Below are positions 49,590-60,100 of a stretch of DNA of 64,000 nucleotides, one piece after another. How positions within the stretch are numbered: the first letter of the stretch is position 1; every line of letters begins with the position of its first letter. Below the pieces are notes generated by a model. It was not told the DNA's origin. It searched no databases and saw nothing but the letters and a program-made list of their open reading frames with translations. Origin of the DNA: an uncultured bacterium (GTDB taxonomy: Bacteria; Planctomycetota; JAJSAM01; JAJVHW01); NCBI GenBank assembly GCA_937996235.1, contig CALKVK010000016.1, positions 89,790 through 153,789 of the forward strand, given 5' to 3'. The translations under genes were made by a program, and so were the position numbers.

Positions 49590-51191
49590 ATGGCCGAATC
49601 GAAGTCCGCCGGGGACGTGCAGCGCGCTTTCGTCGACGGACTCCGCGACCTCGTGGCCCCGCAGCAGTTCCAGCGCTGGTTCCAGGGCGCGCGCGTCGAG
49701 CGGGAGCCGAGCGGACGGCTGATCGTCTTCGTCGAGAACAAGTTCGTCTCGGACTGGATCGAGAGCTACTACGCCGACGTCGTCGAGGAGGTCGCGCGGC
49801 GCGTGTGCGGACCCGACGCCGCGGTGCACGTCGCGATCGACGACGGCGCGGCCGCGCGCAGCGAGCGGAGCACCGACGAGGCGCCGTCCGACGACGGGCG
49901 CGCGAGTGGCCCGGCCGGGGGGCGCGAGGCCCCGGCGGAGCCCCCGCGCAGGCGGCGCTCCCGGCTGCCGCGAGGCGGGGCCGGCGCCGGCGGTGGCCGC
50001 GCCGAGCTGCGCCGCGCCGATCTGGGGCACTCCGAGATGGGTCACGCCGACGTCGGCCGCCGCGCCGGCGCGCGGCTCGGCGGGTCGCAGGGCTTCGGGC
50101 CCCCGGCCGGGAGCATGGGCGGCTCGGAGCTGTTCGGGCACCCCCGCTACCGGCACTTCCTGAGCGACGTGATCCTGAACGACGACTACCGCTTCGAGAC
50201 GTTCGTCGAGGGTCCGAGCAACCAGCTGGCGCACGCAGCGGCCGGCGCCGTCAGCAACAACCCCGGGAACGCGTACAACCCGCTGTTCCTGCACGGCGCG
50301 GTCGGCCTCGGCAAGACGCACCTGCTCCAGGCCATCTGCTCGCGCTACCTGCAGCAGAACCCCGACGCGCGCGTCATCTACCTGTCGTGCGAGTCGTTCG
50401 TGAACCAGTTCATCGCGGCCGTCGCGGAGGGCCAGATCCAGGACTTCCGCTACCGCTACCGCCACGTGGACCTGCTGCTGATCGACGACATCCACTTCCT
50501 CGCCCGGAAGGACCGGACGCAGGAGGAGTTCTTCCACACGTTCAACACGCTCTACAACTCGAAGAAGCAGATCGTGCTCTCGTGCGACAGCCCGCCCGTC
50601 GAGATCCCCACGCTCGAGGACCGGCTCGTCAGCCGCTTCCGCTGGGGCCTCGTGGCGGAGATCGAGTCGCCGGACCACGAGACGCGCGTGTCGATCGTGC
50701 GCAAGAAGGCGGAGCGGCGCGGCATGGCGCTGCCCGACGACGTCGCGCTGTACGTCGCCGACCACATCACGGCGAACGTGCGCGAGCTCGAGGGCGCCGT
50801 GCTGCGCATCTGCAGCTACGCCTCGCTCTCGGGGCGCCCCGTGACGCTCGAGCTGGCGCAGGAGTCGCTGCGCGACCTCGTGCGGCCGAAGGAGCGCAAG
50901 ATCTCGACCGAGACGATCCTGCGCGTCGTCGGCGAGCACTTCGGCGTGAAGGTGTCCGAGCTGCTGGGCAAGCGCCGGCACAAGTCCGTGTCCTTCCCGC
51001 GCCAGGTCGCGATGTACCTGGCCCGCCGGCTGACCGACTACTCGCTCGTCGAGGTCGGCTTCCAGTTCGGCGGCCGCGACCACACGACGGTCATGTACGC
51101 GAACGACAAGATCGCGACGGCACTCGAGACGAACGCCCGCCTGCACGAGGAGCTGGAGCTGCTCGTGCGGAAGATCCGCGGCGCGAGCTGA
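49590..51191 (+). CDS. dnaA: chromosomal replication initiator DnaA
   Basis: The 533-residue initiator binds DnaA boxes and opens oriC. Domain I spans about residues 1-85; the linker of about 100 residues is longer than usual and Gly/Arg-rich. Domain III has the Walker A motif GAVGLGKTH near residue 236 and Walker B LLIDDIHFL, and the C-terminal DNA-binding domain carries the signature GGRDHTTVMYA. AAGGAG precedes the ATG at 49590. It is followed by a 508-nt gap with DnaA-box-like sequences and then dnaN, the classical arrangement near oriC. Confidence 0.97.
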   Translation: MAESKSAGDVQRAFVDGLRDLVAPQQFQRWFQGARVEREPSGRLIVFVENKFVSDWIESYYADVVEEVARRVCGPDAAVHVAIDDGAAARSERSTDEAPSDDGRASGPAGGREAPAEPPRRRRSRLPRGGAGAGGGRAELRRADLGHSEMGHADVGRRAGARLGGSQGFGPPAGSMGGSELFGHPRYRHFLSDVILNDDYRFETFVEGPSNQLAHAAAGAVSNNPGNAYNPLFLHGAVGLGKTHLLQAICSRYLQQNPDARVIYLSCESFVNQFIAAVAEGQIQDFRYRYRHVDLLLIDDIHFLARKDRTQEEFFHTFNTLYNSKKQIVLSCDSPPVEIPTLEDRLVSRFRWGLVAEIESPDHETRVSIVRKKAERRGMALPDDVALYVADHITANVRELEGAVLRICSYASLSGRPVTLELAQESLRDLVRPKERKISTETILRVVGEHFGVKVSELLGKRRHKSVSFPRQVAMYLARRLTDYSLVEVGFQFGGRDHTTVMYANDKIATALETNARLHEELELLVRKIRGAS

Positions 51192-51699
51192 CCCGTGTCC
51201 GGACGCGGCGCCCGGCTCCCCGCAGCGGGCCGCCGGCCGCGCCGCACCGCGCGCCGCTCTCCACAACGTAAGGCGCTATCCCGCAACGCCTTACGGCGCG
51301 CCCTCCACCGCCGGTCCAGGGCCTCCGAACCGCTTCTCGACCAGCTCTCCCCGGGGGCGCCCGAGGGGCGGGACAAGCTGTGGGAACAGTCTTACGAAGG
51401 CCGTTCTGCGCTGGGTACAATCGCCGCCCCGTCCACAGGCAGGACGCGACGCCACGGCGCGGGGCCGGAACACCCCGCGGCCCTCCCCGGGAACTGCCCT
51501 GGGGACATCCCTGGGGACAACCGCACCGGACCCGCCGTCCCACGCAGCACGGCGCCGGGACGGGCGTGTGGATCCCCGGTCTCCACCGACCTGATGATGA
51601 TCACGACAAGAACAAGACAGAACAGCCGGAGCCGCTGTGGTGGAGAGCGGATCCGACACGAGCGCCGGCGATCGGCCGGCCGACGGGCGGGAGACGAGC
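51192..51699. other. probable oriC between dnaA and dnaN
   Basis: The gap holds several sequences like the DnaA box TTATCCACA: TCTCCACAA at 51258-51266, a reverse GGATCCACA at 51567-51575, CGTCCACAG near 51430-51438 and tandem reverse TGTCCCCA at about 51500-51520. The inverted repeat CGTAAGGCG (51267-51275) / CGCCTTACG (51287-51295) adjoins the first. The stretch near 51590-51630 is less GC-rich and could help unwinding. The match is suggestive, not conclusive. Confidence 0.6.
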
Positions 51700-52806
51700 A
51701 TGCGCTTCTCATGCGGACGTGACGAGCTGTACAAGGCGGTCCAGAGCGTTCTCGGCGTCGTCGCGTCGAAGGGCGTGCACCCGGTGTACGAGAGCGTCCA
51801 GATCGCAGCCGGCGCCGACGGGCTGACGCTGCAGGCGACGGACCTCGAGATCGGCATGCGCGTGGCCGTGTCGGCCGACTCGGGGTTGGAGGTGCTGCAG
51901 CCGGGCACCGCCGTCGTCCCCGCCCAGCGCCTCGCCGCGATCCTGCGCGAGCTGCCGCGCGAGCGCGTCGTGTTCGCCTGGGACGCCGACCGTCGCGAGA
52001 GCACGCTCGAGGCCGGGCGCGGACGCTTCAAGCTCCAGGGCCCGTCACCCGAGGACTTCCCGGAGATCCCGGACGTCGGAGGTGCTGCCGAGATCGCGCT
52101 GCCCGCCAGCGTGCTCCGGCGGATGATCAAGCGCACGGCCTTCGCCGCGGCGAAGGAGCGCATGCGCTTCGCCCTGAACGGTCTGCTCGTGCAGGTCGAA
52201 GGCGAGTCGATCGAGCTCGTCGCGACCGACGGGCGGCGCCTCGCCCTCGAGGCCGACACCTGCGCGAACCCCGACGGGACGTCGCTGCGCGCGATCGTGC
52301 CGACGAAGGGCTTCCAGCAGCTCGACAAGGCGCTCGGGGACCCCGACTCGACGGTCTGGATCGCCGTCGGCAACAACCACTTCCGCGGGCGCAGCGGCGA
52401 CGTGACCGTCGTCTCGCGCCTCGTCGAGGGCAGCTTCCCCGGGTACCGCGACGTGATCCCCGCGACCTGCTCGCACAACGCGCAGATCGCCCGCGACGCG
52501 CTCCAGGCGGCGCTCCGCCGGGCGTCGCTCGTGACGAGCCGCGACGCGCAGTGCGTACGGCTCGCGTTCGCGTCGGGCGAGCTCGCCGTGACCGCGCGCT
52601 CCTCCGAGGGCTCGGCCGAGGAGCGACTGCCGTGCACCTACGACGGCGGCGAGGAGGTGCTCGGGTTCAACCCCGACTTCCTGCTCGACGCGCTCGGGGT
52701 GCTCGACGGGGAGCACGTGACGTTCGAGTGGAACGGCAAGGCCTCGCCGGGCAAGGTCACGGAGGGCAGCTACGTCTACGTGGTGATGCCGGTCAGCCTG
52801 GAGTGA
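51700..52806 (+). CDS. dnaN: DNA polymerase III beta clamp
   Basis: The 368-residue sliding clamp tethers DNA polymerase III to DNA. Three clamp repeats are recognisable, with LTLQATDLEIGMRV in the first, ELVATDGRRLALE in the second, and FNPDFLLDAL and YVYVVMPVSLE at the C-terminus. ATG 51700 is chosen because GGGAG lies upstream and the conserved MRFSCGRDEL starts there; the open frame to 51637 adds 21 unconserved residues. Its stop overlaps the GTG of the DUF721 gene (GTGA). Confidence 0.96.
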   Translation: MRFSCGRDELYKAVQSVLGVVASKGVHPVYESVQIAAGADGLTLQATDLEIGMRVAVSADSGLEVLQPGTAVVPAQRLAAILRELPRERVVFAWDADRRESTLEAGRGRFKLQGPSPEDFPEIPDVGGAAEIALPASVLRRMIKRTAFAAAKERMRFALNGLLVQVEGESIELVATDGRRLALEADTCANPDGTSLRAIVPTKGFQQLDKALGDPDSTVWIAVGNNHFRGRSGDVTVVSRLVEGSFPGYRDVIPATCSHNAQIARDALQAALRRASLVTSRDAQCVRLAFASGELAVTARSSEGSAEERLPCTYDGGEEVLGFNPDFLLDALGVLDGEHVTFEWNGKASPGKVTEGSYVYVVMPVSLE

Positions 52807-53186
52807 CCGACGGCGGCACGCACGCGGCGCGGGGCCCACGGAGCCGCACCACGGCGGCGGCTGCCGACGACGGCGCGCCGCGGCGGGGCGGTGAGCCCGA
52901 GCTCGTCGGCGACGTGCTGCGTCGGCTCATGCGCGACGTGGCGCCGCGCAGGAGCGTGCGCCGCCGCGACGTCGTCCGGGAGGCGTGGGAGCAGGCCGCC
53001 GGTCCGGCGCTGGCCGAGGAGACGCGTCCCGCGACGCTGCGCGGCGGGGTGCTCACCGTCGAGGTGCGCTCGGCCGCGCTCCTGCACGAGCTCGAGGGGT
53101 TCCGGCGCGACGAACTCCTCGCGCGCGTCCTCGACGCGGGTGTGCGCGACGTGACGGGGCTGCGGTTCCGACTGGGTGTGTTCTGA
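52803..53186 (+). CDS. DUF721 (DciA-like) protein
   Basis: This 127-residue protein has the DUF721 core from about residue 40, with RDVVREAWEQAAGPALAEET and AALLHELEGFRRDELLARVL. Members related to DciA can load or assist the replicative helicase; others have unknown roles. Its place between dnaN and gyrB, overlapping dnaN by 4 nt, supports a replication link. The first 35 residues are low-complexity and basic. Assignment to DciA itself is tentative. Confidence 0.8.
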   Translation: MTDGGTHAARGPRSRTTAAAADDGAPRRGGEPELVGDVLRRLMRDVAPRRSVRRRDVVREAWEQAAGPALAEETRPATLRGGVLTVEVRSAALLHELEGFRRDELLARVLDAGVRDVTGLRFRLGVF

Positions 53187-53222
53187 GACCGAACGGGCGT
53201 CCGAGCTGACGGAGCACGAGGC

Positions 53223-55772
53223 ATGAGCGACGAGAACGAACTCCCCCCGGATCCCGCGGACGACGCCGAGCGCGACGCCCGCGAGCCCGAGCAGGACGAG
53301 CCCGAGGAGCGCCACGGTCCGAAGGAGACCCACGGGTCCCAGGGCTACGGCGCCGACCAGATCAAGATCCTCGAGGGGCTCGAGGCGGTGCGGAAGCGCC
53401 CGGGCATGTACATCCCGAACACGTCGGGCGAAGGTCTCCACCATCTCGTGTTCGAGGTCGTGGACAACTCGATCGACGAGGCGATGGCCGGGCGCTGCGA
53501 CTCGATCCAGGTCGCGCTGCTCCCCGACGGCTCCTGCCGGGTGACCGACAACGGCAGCGGCATCCCCGTGGACATGCACAAGACGGCCGGCAAGCCCGCG
53601 CTCGAAGTGATCATGACCACCCTGCACGCCGGCGGGAAGTTCGACGGCCAGGCGTACAAGGTCTCGGGCGGTCTGCACGGCGTCGGCGTGTCGGTCGTCA
53701 ACGCGCTCTCGCTGTGGCTGCGCGTGAAGGTGTTCCGCGACGGCCACGTGCACCGCATGGCGTTCGAGCGCGGCAACGTGTCGCAGCACATGGAGACCGG
53801 CGAGGCGACGACGCGCCAGGGCACGGTCGTGCGCTTCCTGCCCGATCCGGAGATGTTCTCCGAGCTCGACTTCCACTTCGACACGCTGGCGCAGCGCCTG
53901 CGCGAGCTCGCGTTCCTGACGCCCGGGCTGCACATCCGGCTCGTCGACGAGCGTCCCGGCCGCGAGCACGAGCTCGACTTCCTCTACGAGGGCGGCATCG
54001 CGGCGTTCGTGCGGCACCTGAACGAGAACAAGTCGGTCGTGAACCCCGAGCCGATCCACCTGCGCGGCGCCGACGGCGCGTACGAGGTGGACGTCGCGAT
54101 CCAGTACAACGACACGTACGGCGAGATCGTCTACTCGTTCGTCAACGCCATCAACACGTACGAGGGCGGCACGCACCTCTCCGCGTTCCGCTCGGCGCTC
54201 ACGCGCTCGATGAACAAGTACGCGCAGGCGTCGAACATCGCGAAGGCCGACGAGCTCCCGAACGGCGACGACTGGCGCGAGGGTCTCGTGGCCGTCGTCT
54301 CGGTGCGCATGCCGGAGCCGCAGTTCGGCGGGCAGTCGAAGCGCAACCTCGGCAGCCGCGAGATCCAGAAGCCGGTCGAGCAGATCGTGGCCGACGGACT
54401 CTCGACGTACCTCGAGGAGCACCCCGCCGTCGCGAAGGCGATGGTGCAGAAGGCGCTGCTCGCGATGCGGGCGCGCGAGGCGGCGCGCAAGTCGCGCGAG
54501 CTCGTGCGGCGCAAGACGGCGCTCGCGTCGGGCGGCCTGCCGGGCAAGCTCGCGGAGTGCAGCAGCCGCGACCGCGACGAGACCGAGCTCTTCCTCGTCG
54601 AGGGCGACTCCGCCGGCGGGTCCGCGAAGCTCGGCCGCGACCGCCGCATCCAGGCGATCCTGCCGCTCAAGGGCAAGATCCTGAACGTGGAGAAGGCGCG
54701 CATCGACAAGATGCTCCAGCACGCCGAGATCCAGACGATCATCCAGGCGCTCGGCACCGGCATCGGCGCGGACTCGTTCGACATCGACGCGCTGCGCTAC
54801 GGCAAGATCATCCTGATGACCGACGCCGACGTGGACGGCAGCCACATCCGCACGCTGCTGCTCACGTTCTTCTACCGCCACATGCCGGAGCTGATCCGGC
54901 GCGGGTGCGTGTACGTGGCACAGCCGCCGCTCTACCGCGTGAGCGTCGGCCGCAACGTGCGCTACGTGCACAGCGACACCGAGATGCGCACGTGGCTGCT
55001 CGACCTCGCGCTGGCGGACGCGTCGCTCGTGCGCATCGACGGAGTGGGGCGGCCCAGCGGCGCTCCGCTCGCCGGCGCCGAGCTGCGCGAGCTGGTGAAC
55101 GTCGTGCAGCAGCTCCACGACGTCGAGGCGCGGCTCGTGCGGCGCGGACTCGACCTGCCCTCCTACATCGCGGCGCAGGACGCGTCCGGCACGTTCCCGC
55201 TCTACCGCGTCACACCGAAGGCCGAGACCGGCGCGGCGCGCTGGCTGCACGACGAGGACGTCTACGACGCGTACGTCGAGGACCTCGAGCAGGCGCGCGG
55301 CGGCGAGCTGCGCGTGCACATGGAGGGCGAGGACGCGCCGTCGAGCGAGGAGCCCGACCTCGTGGTCGTCGAGTTCCGCTGGCGCGCGACGTTCGTCGCG
55401 GCGCTCGAGCGCCTGAAGGCCCTCGGCTGCGGCGTGCGCGACCTGCACGCCGTAAGCGACCAGCCGGCGTTCCTGCTGCGGACCGGCTCGGGGGAGTTCG
55501 AGTCCGCGGACCTGCACGGCGTCGTGACGAACCTGCTGCGCGCGGGCGACAAGGGGCTCAACAAGACGCGCTTCAAGGGTCTCGGCGAGATGAACGCGGA
55601 CGAGCTCTGCGACACGACGATGGACGTCTCGAAGCGCTCGCTCCTGCGTGTGCGGCTCGAGGACGCGGTCGCCGCGGACCGCATGTTCACCGTGCTGATG
55701 GGCGAGGCCGTCGAGCCGCGCCGACGGTTCATCGAGACGCACGCGCTCGACGTGGCCGAGCTCGACGTCTGA
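53223..55772 (+). CDS. gyrB: DNA gyrase subunit B
   Basis: The 849-residue ATPase subunit of gyrase introduces negative supercoils with GyrA. It has the GHKL ATPase with EVVDNSIDEAMAG and DNGSGIPVD, the TOPRIM domain with LVEGDSAGGSAK, PLKGKILNVEKA and DADVDGSHIRTLLLTFFYR, and the C-terminal RFKGLGEMN. An acidic N-terminal extension of about 40 residues precedes YGADQIKILEGLEAVRKRPG and makes it slightly longer than typical. gyrA is not in the window. It is the fourth replication gene in the dnaA-dnaN-DUF721-gyrB run. Confidence 0.97.
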   Translation: MSDENELPPDPADDAERDAREPEQDEPEERHGPKETHGSQGYGADQIKILEGLEAVRKRPGMYIPNTSGEGLHHLVFEVVDNSIDEAMAGRCDSIQVALLPDGSCRVTDNGSGIPVDMHKTAGKPALEVIMTTLHAGGKFDGQAYKVSGGLHGVGVSVVNALSLWLRVKVFRDGHVHRMAFERGNVSQHMETGEATTRQGTVVRFLPDPEMFSELDFHFDTLAQRLRELAFLTPGLHIRLVDERPGREHELDFLYEGGIAAFVRHLNENKSVVNPEPIHLRGADGAYEVDVAIQYNDTYGEIVYSFVNAINTYEGGTHLSAFRSALTRSMNKYAQASNIAKADELPNGDDWREGLVAVVSVRMPEPQFGGQSKRNLGSREIQKPVEQIVADGLSTYLEEHPAVAKAMVQKALLAMRAREAARKSRELVRRKTALASGGLPGKLAECSSRDRDETELFLVEGDSAGGSAKLGRDRRIQAILPLKGKILNVEKARIDKMLQHAEIQTIIQALGTGIGADSFDIDALRYGKIILMTDADVDGSHIRTLLLTFFYRHMPELIRRGCVYVAQPPLYRVSVGRNVRYVHSDTEMRTWLLDLALADASLVRIDGVGRPSGAPLAGAELRELVNVVQQLHDVEARLVRRGLDLPSYIAAQDASGTFPLYRVTPKAETGAARWLHDEDVYDAYVEDLEQARGGELRVHMEGEDAPSSEEPDLVVVEFRWRATFVAALERLKALGCGVRDLHAVSDQPAFLLRTGSGEFESADLHGVVTNLLRAGDKGLNKTRFKGLGEMNADELCDTTMDVSKRSLLRVRLEDAVAADRMFTVLMGEAVEPRRRFIETHALDVAELDV

Positions 55773-55938
55773 GCCGGAGCCGCTCGCGGCCGGCTGATCC
55801 GCAGCGCTCACCAGCTCTCGCGGCGGGCGCGGGCGTGACCCGGCGGACCGGCTCTCAACCCCGGGGCCCCGGGGACCGATAGGGACGCACCGGCAGGATC
55901 CCGGTTCGGACCGCCGATCCCACCCGGCTCGGGGGAGC

Positions 55939-56820
55939 ATGTACCAGCGCCATCTCCACAAGCTCGCGAGCATGCGACTCGACGACGTCCTCCTGGACGA
56001 GGCCCTGCTCGACCGGGCCGTCGTCGAAGACGCGCAGGCCGAGGCCGAGATGACCGGCCGCCCGCTCTCGCAGCTCCTGTTCGAACGCGATGCGCTCGAC
56101 GAGTGGGCGCTCGCGAAGATCGTCGCGATCCACTACTCGCTGCCGTGCGTCGACCCGACCGCGTACGCCGTCCCGCGCGACGCGGAGCAGGCGCTGCCGC
56201 TCGAGTTCTGCGTGCAGCACCGCCTCGTCCCCTTCGACCTGTTCGGTGACTCGCTCGCGATCGCCGTGTGCGAGATGCCGTCGACCGAGCTCCTCGACAC
56301 CATCCAGGCGCTCTCGGGCCGCACGCCGTTCATCTACGTCGCGCTGCACGGGCGCATCCAGCAGTACCTGGACCAGCGCTCCGCGCAGGCCGGCGGCGCC
56401 TCGTCGTCGCCGGCGGCGCCGCCTCCCGCCAAGAAGGCCCCGGCGCCCGCTGCCGCGGGGGCGAGCCCGGCGTCCGCGGGGGGCGTGGCGCTCCCGCCGC
56501 CCGTCGAGCCGGGATCGACGACGCCCGTCGCGGCCGAGGCCGACGACGAACCGGCGGCGCCCCCGCCGGCCCCCGTCCGCGAGCTCCAGCCGCTGCCCGC
56601 CCTCCCGATGCGGCTCGGGTTCTCGATGCACGTCGGTGCGGGGAAGGCCGTCGCCGGCGGCAAGCGCGCCGCCGCCGCGTCCCGTCCCGTCGCCCTGCCC
56701 CCGTCGCCGGCCATTCCCGCGCCGGTCGCCGCCGCGCCCGCCGCTGCAGCCAAGCCCGCGGGCGACGCGAAGAGCTGGGAGTCGGTCTTCGACATCGGCG
56801 ACTCGCGCACCGGTCGCTGA
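55939..56820 (+). CDS. MshEN (GspE N-terminal) domain protein
   Basis: The 293-residue protein has one MshEN domain at about residues 15-135 (TGRPLSQLLFERDALDEWALAK and SLPCVDPTAYAVPRD), a domain known to bind c-di-GMP in type II secretion and pilus ATPases. The rest is Ala/Pro-rich linker and low complexity; no ATPase domain follows. Such solitary MshEN proteins may act as c-di-GMP receptors or adaptor proteins, which is an inference. No secretion genes are adjacent. GGGGGAG precedes the ATG. Confidence 0.8.
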   Translation: MYQRHLHKLASMRLDDVLLDEALLDRAVVEDAQAEAEMTGRPLSQLLFERDALDEWALAKIVAIHYSLPCVDPTAYAVPRDAEQALPLEFCVQHRLVPFDLFGDSLAIAVCEMPSTELLDTIQALSGRTPFIYVALHGRIQQYLDQRSAQAGGASSSPAAPPPAKKAPAPAAAGASPASAGGVALPPPVEPGSTTPVAAEADDEPAAPPPAPVRELQPLPALPMRLGFSMHVGAGKAVAGGKRAAAASRPVALPPSPAIPAPVAAAPAAAAKPAGDAKSWESVFDIGDSRTGR

Positions 56821-56851
56821 CGCAGCGACCGCGCGCGACGATCGCGCGCGC

Positions 56852-57178
56852 TCAGCCGGTCGTCGCGTCGTCCTCGCGCGGCGCTTCCGCCGGAACGTCC
56901 TCGGCGACGGCCGTGTCGCGTGGCGTGCTCTCCGCAGGCAGGCTCCGCTGCGCGCGCCGCGCGTCTGCCGCGGCCCACGAGCGGCGCACGGCGCGCCGCG
57001 GATCCACGTCGGCGATGTCCTCGATCTCCGCGCGCACCACGTCCGTCGTCTCGCGCAGGCCGCGACGCAGCTCGGCGAGGCTGCGTCCCACGGCCGCGGC
57101 CACCTGCGGGAGCCGTCCGCCGTAGACGAGCAGCGCCACGAGCAGGATGAGCACGATCTCGCCCATGCCGAGCTCCAT
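56852..57178 (-). CDS. tatA: TatA-family twin-arginine translocase subunit
   Basis: The 108-residue protein has the TatA layout: a short N-terminal membrane helix (residues 7-20), a hinge YGGRLPQVAAAVGRSLAEL, an amphipathic helix and an acidic/Arg-rich tail. It forms the pore that exports folded proteins with twin-arginine signals, such as the phosphatase-like protein at 22297. TatA and TatB are hard to separate on sequence alone. The ATG at 57178 overlaps the stop of the LptC/LptA-like gene, so it is in the kdsD-kdsC operon. No tatC is visible. Confidence 0.88.
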   Translation of the reverse strand: MELGMGEIVLILLVALLVYGGRLPQVAAAVGRSLAELRRGLRETTDVVRAEIEDIADVDPRRAVRRSWAAADARRAQRSLPAESTPRDTAVAEDVPAEAPREDDATTG

Positions 57179-60100
57179 CAGCGCCCCTCCCCCGTCAGTT
57201 GCATGCGCGTCGCGCGGAACTCCTGCGTGGTCAGGTTGAAGCGGCCGCTCTCGCACGTGAAGGTCAGCGCCGACGGCTCGCGCTGGACGACGTGCACCGA
57301 CGTGCTCCACACGCTCGTCAGCGTGAGCCACTGGCCCACGCCCTCGACGCGGTCGGCCGTGGCGTCGAGCGCCTTCGACATCATCTGCGCCGGTCGCGGC
57401 CGGGCGCCGGTCGCGACGAGGCGCGTCACGCGGTCGCGCGCGTCACCCTTCGCGTCGGGGTCGAACGTCAGGTCGGCGCGGTCGCAGAGCAGGCGCGCGT
57501 GCTGCGCGCCGCGCCCGCCGCGCGGGTTCGGTTCCTCCCACACGATGTCCACGTTGCGCTCGGCCGAACCCGAGCGCGGCAGCAGCACGATCGGACCGTC
57601 GGCGCGCACCGTGACGCGCAGGCGCACGCCGCTGCCCGGGCGCTCCTCCTCGTCGGCGAACGCGACGTAGCGCAGCAGCCCGCCCTCGCACGTGACGCGC
57701 TGCGGCCGCGCGGACCCGCCCGCGGGGTCGAACTCCGCGTGGAGCTTCTCCGACGTGACGAGGCGGTCGCGGTCGGGATCGTCGTGGCCGCCGCGTCCGC
57801 CCGCCGCGTGGCCGATGCCGCGCGCCGGATGCCCCTCGACGTCGACGTGGCCGCGCACGTGGTCGTAGTCGCCCGCGTCGCCCGAGAGCTCGTACGCCGG
57901 GAAGTCCGCGCCCGCCTCGTACGACTCGATACGCATTGCGCGCTCCGCGTGGACGTGCAGCAACTGCTGGCGCCCCGCGGTGGCGTCCTCTCCGCGCGGC
58001 GGACTGAGTGTGGCCTGCAGCTTGCCGGCGTACATCACGACGCGTCGCGCGTCCGCCGCGCGCTCGAACGCTGCGACGACATCACGCTCGGCGAGGATCG
58101 ACGTGCCGCCGGCCTCGTGACGCAGCAGCGCGGCGCGGATCTCGTGGCGGCGCGCCGTCGCTCCCGACGCGTCGAGTTCCTCGATGCGGACCTGCGCCGG
58201 ACTGCGCGGGTCGCCCGTCACGAGCACGTCCGCGTGCTCCGTCGAGGTCGCCGCGTCCCCGCTGAACGTGGCGACGAGCCGGTCGCCGCGGAGCTCCGTG
58301 CGGCGCGGCGTGCCCTGCGGCGGCGTCCCCGTCGCGAGCACGTTGCCGTAGGCGTTCAGCGTGCGCAGCGTGGGGCGCTCCGCCGCCGGGTCGAAGTCGG
58401 CGTCGAGCTTGTCGCACTCGATGCGGTAGTCCTCGTCGCCGTCCACCATGCCGCGCGCGACGACGTGCCCCGCCGCGGAGGCGCGCTGGAACGCCTCTCC
58501 CGGCGGGACCGGCGGCGCCGTCGGCGAGGCGCCCGGCTGCAGGCGGCGCAGCTCGACCTCGTCGTCGCACGACACCACAAGCACGCCGTCGCTCGCGCTC
58601 GGCGTGTCCTCGAACAGCGAGCGGGCGCGCGCTCCGGAGAGCGTGACCGTCGGCTTGCCCGAGAGCAGCAGGCGCTCGACTCCCGACTCGCGCAGGACGC
58701 GCCACGTGAGCGTGTCCGACTCGGAGCGCAGATCCTCGCGACGCACGCGCACGCGGCTCTCCTGCGACCCGCGCGCCGTCAGCGTGTCGGGATCGAGCCG
58801 TCCCTGCGCGCCCTCGATGCGGTCGCCGAGCAGCGTCACCTCGGGCGCGTCGATCTCGGTCTCCGGATGCTCGACGCCGTCGGCCCACTGCCGCACGCGC
58901 ACGTCCTCCCGGAACGTGATGCGGCTGCGTCGCAGCACCGTGCCGTTCGGGCCGCGGCGCTCCGGGTCGGCGTGCACGAGTGCGGGGCCGGCGCACGTGA
59001 TCTCCACGCGGCCGCGGTCGTTGCCCTGCAGCGTGCCGTCGAAGGTGCAGCGCGTGCCGCCCTCGAGCGCCACGTCGTACCCGCCGTGGGCGTCGCGCGT
59101 GGTCACGGTGCGTTCGGCCGTGAGATCGAACACGCCGCGCGCCGGGTCTTCGTCGTGCACGTGGACGCCGCCCGACGCGACGGCGTTCTCGACCTCGGTC
59201 TCGCTCGCGACGCCCGCGGCGGAGCGCGGCGGCGTGCGGAAGACGACCTCGAGCGCGTCGCAGCGCATCGACGTCGCGCCCTGCGTCACGTGCACGTCGT
59301 CCTCGAAGCGCACCTTCCAGCGGGTCGGACGCCGCGCGCCGCCGTCCTCGAGCTCCTCGAGCTCCGCGGTGCCCGCGCACGTGATGGTCGTCGGCGTGCG
59401 CGCAGCGCCCGGGTCCGGGACCGCGGTGATCGCGCCCGGCCGCGTGAGCAGCGTGGCGCGCACGTTGCGCCGGAGCGTGAGACGCGCGGGCGCGGCGCCG
59501 GCGCGACCGGCGGCGGCGCGGCCGAGGTCGGCGTCGAGACCGATGCCCTCCACGTGCACGTCGAGGCGCTCCACGGCGACGTGCTCCTCGCTCGCTGCGT
59601 GCAGCTCGTCGGCGCCGCGACGCCCCTCGCGGCGCTCGAGCGCGAGCGACTGCGTGCGCAGCGTGAGGTCGGCGACGTCCTCGTGGCGCAGCACGAGCAC
59701 GTCGCCCGCGAGGTCGGCGTGGAACGACGCGCCCGCGTGCATCTCGAGCTCGGCCTCGGCGGCGGTGACGCGCGTCGAGCCGGGCCCCTCGACCGCGCGC
59801 GGTCGCGGCTCCTCCGCGGTGGGCACGCGGTTGAAGTGCAGGACCGCGAACTCCTCGGTGTGCAGGCGCAGCTGGTCGACGGAGTTGCCGGGGCGCGGCG
59901 CCTGGCGCGCCCACGTCGCCTCGAACGCGCGGTAGGGGAGCGGCGCGCCGTCCACGACCGCGACGTCGTCGCGCGAGAGCCGCACGCCGCTGCCCTCGCC
60001 CATCGACGCGTCGGCCGCGATCGGCACCAGGTTGCCGCCGAGGGGCGGCGGCTGCGTGCGCCGCGACGTGTCCTGCGCCGTGCCGCGCACGCCGCCGTGG

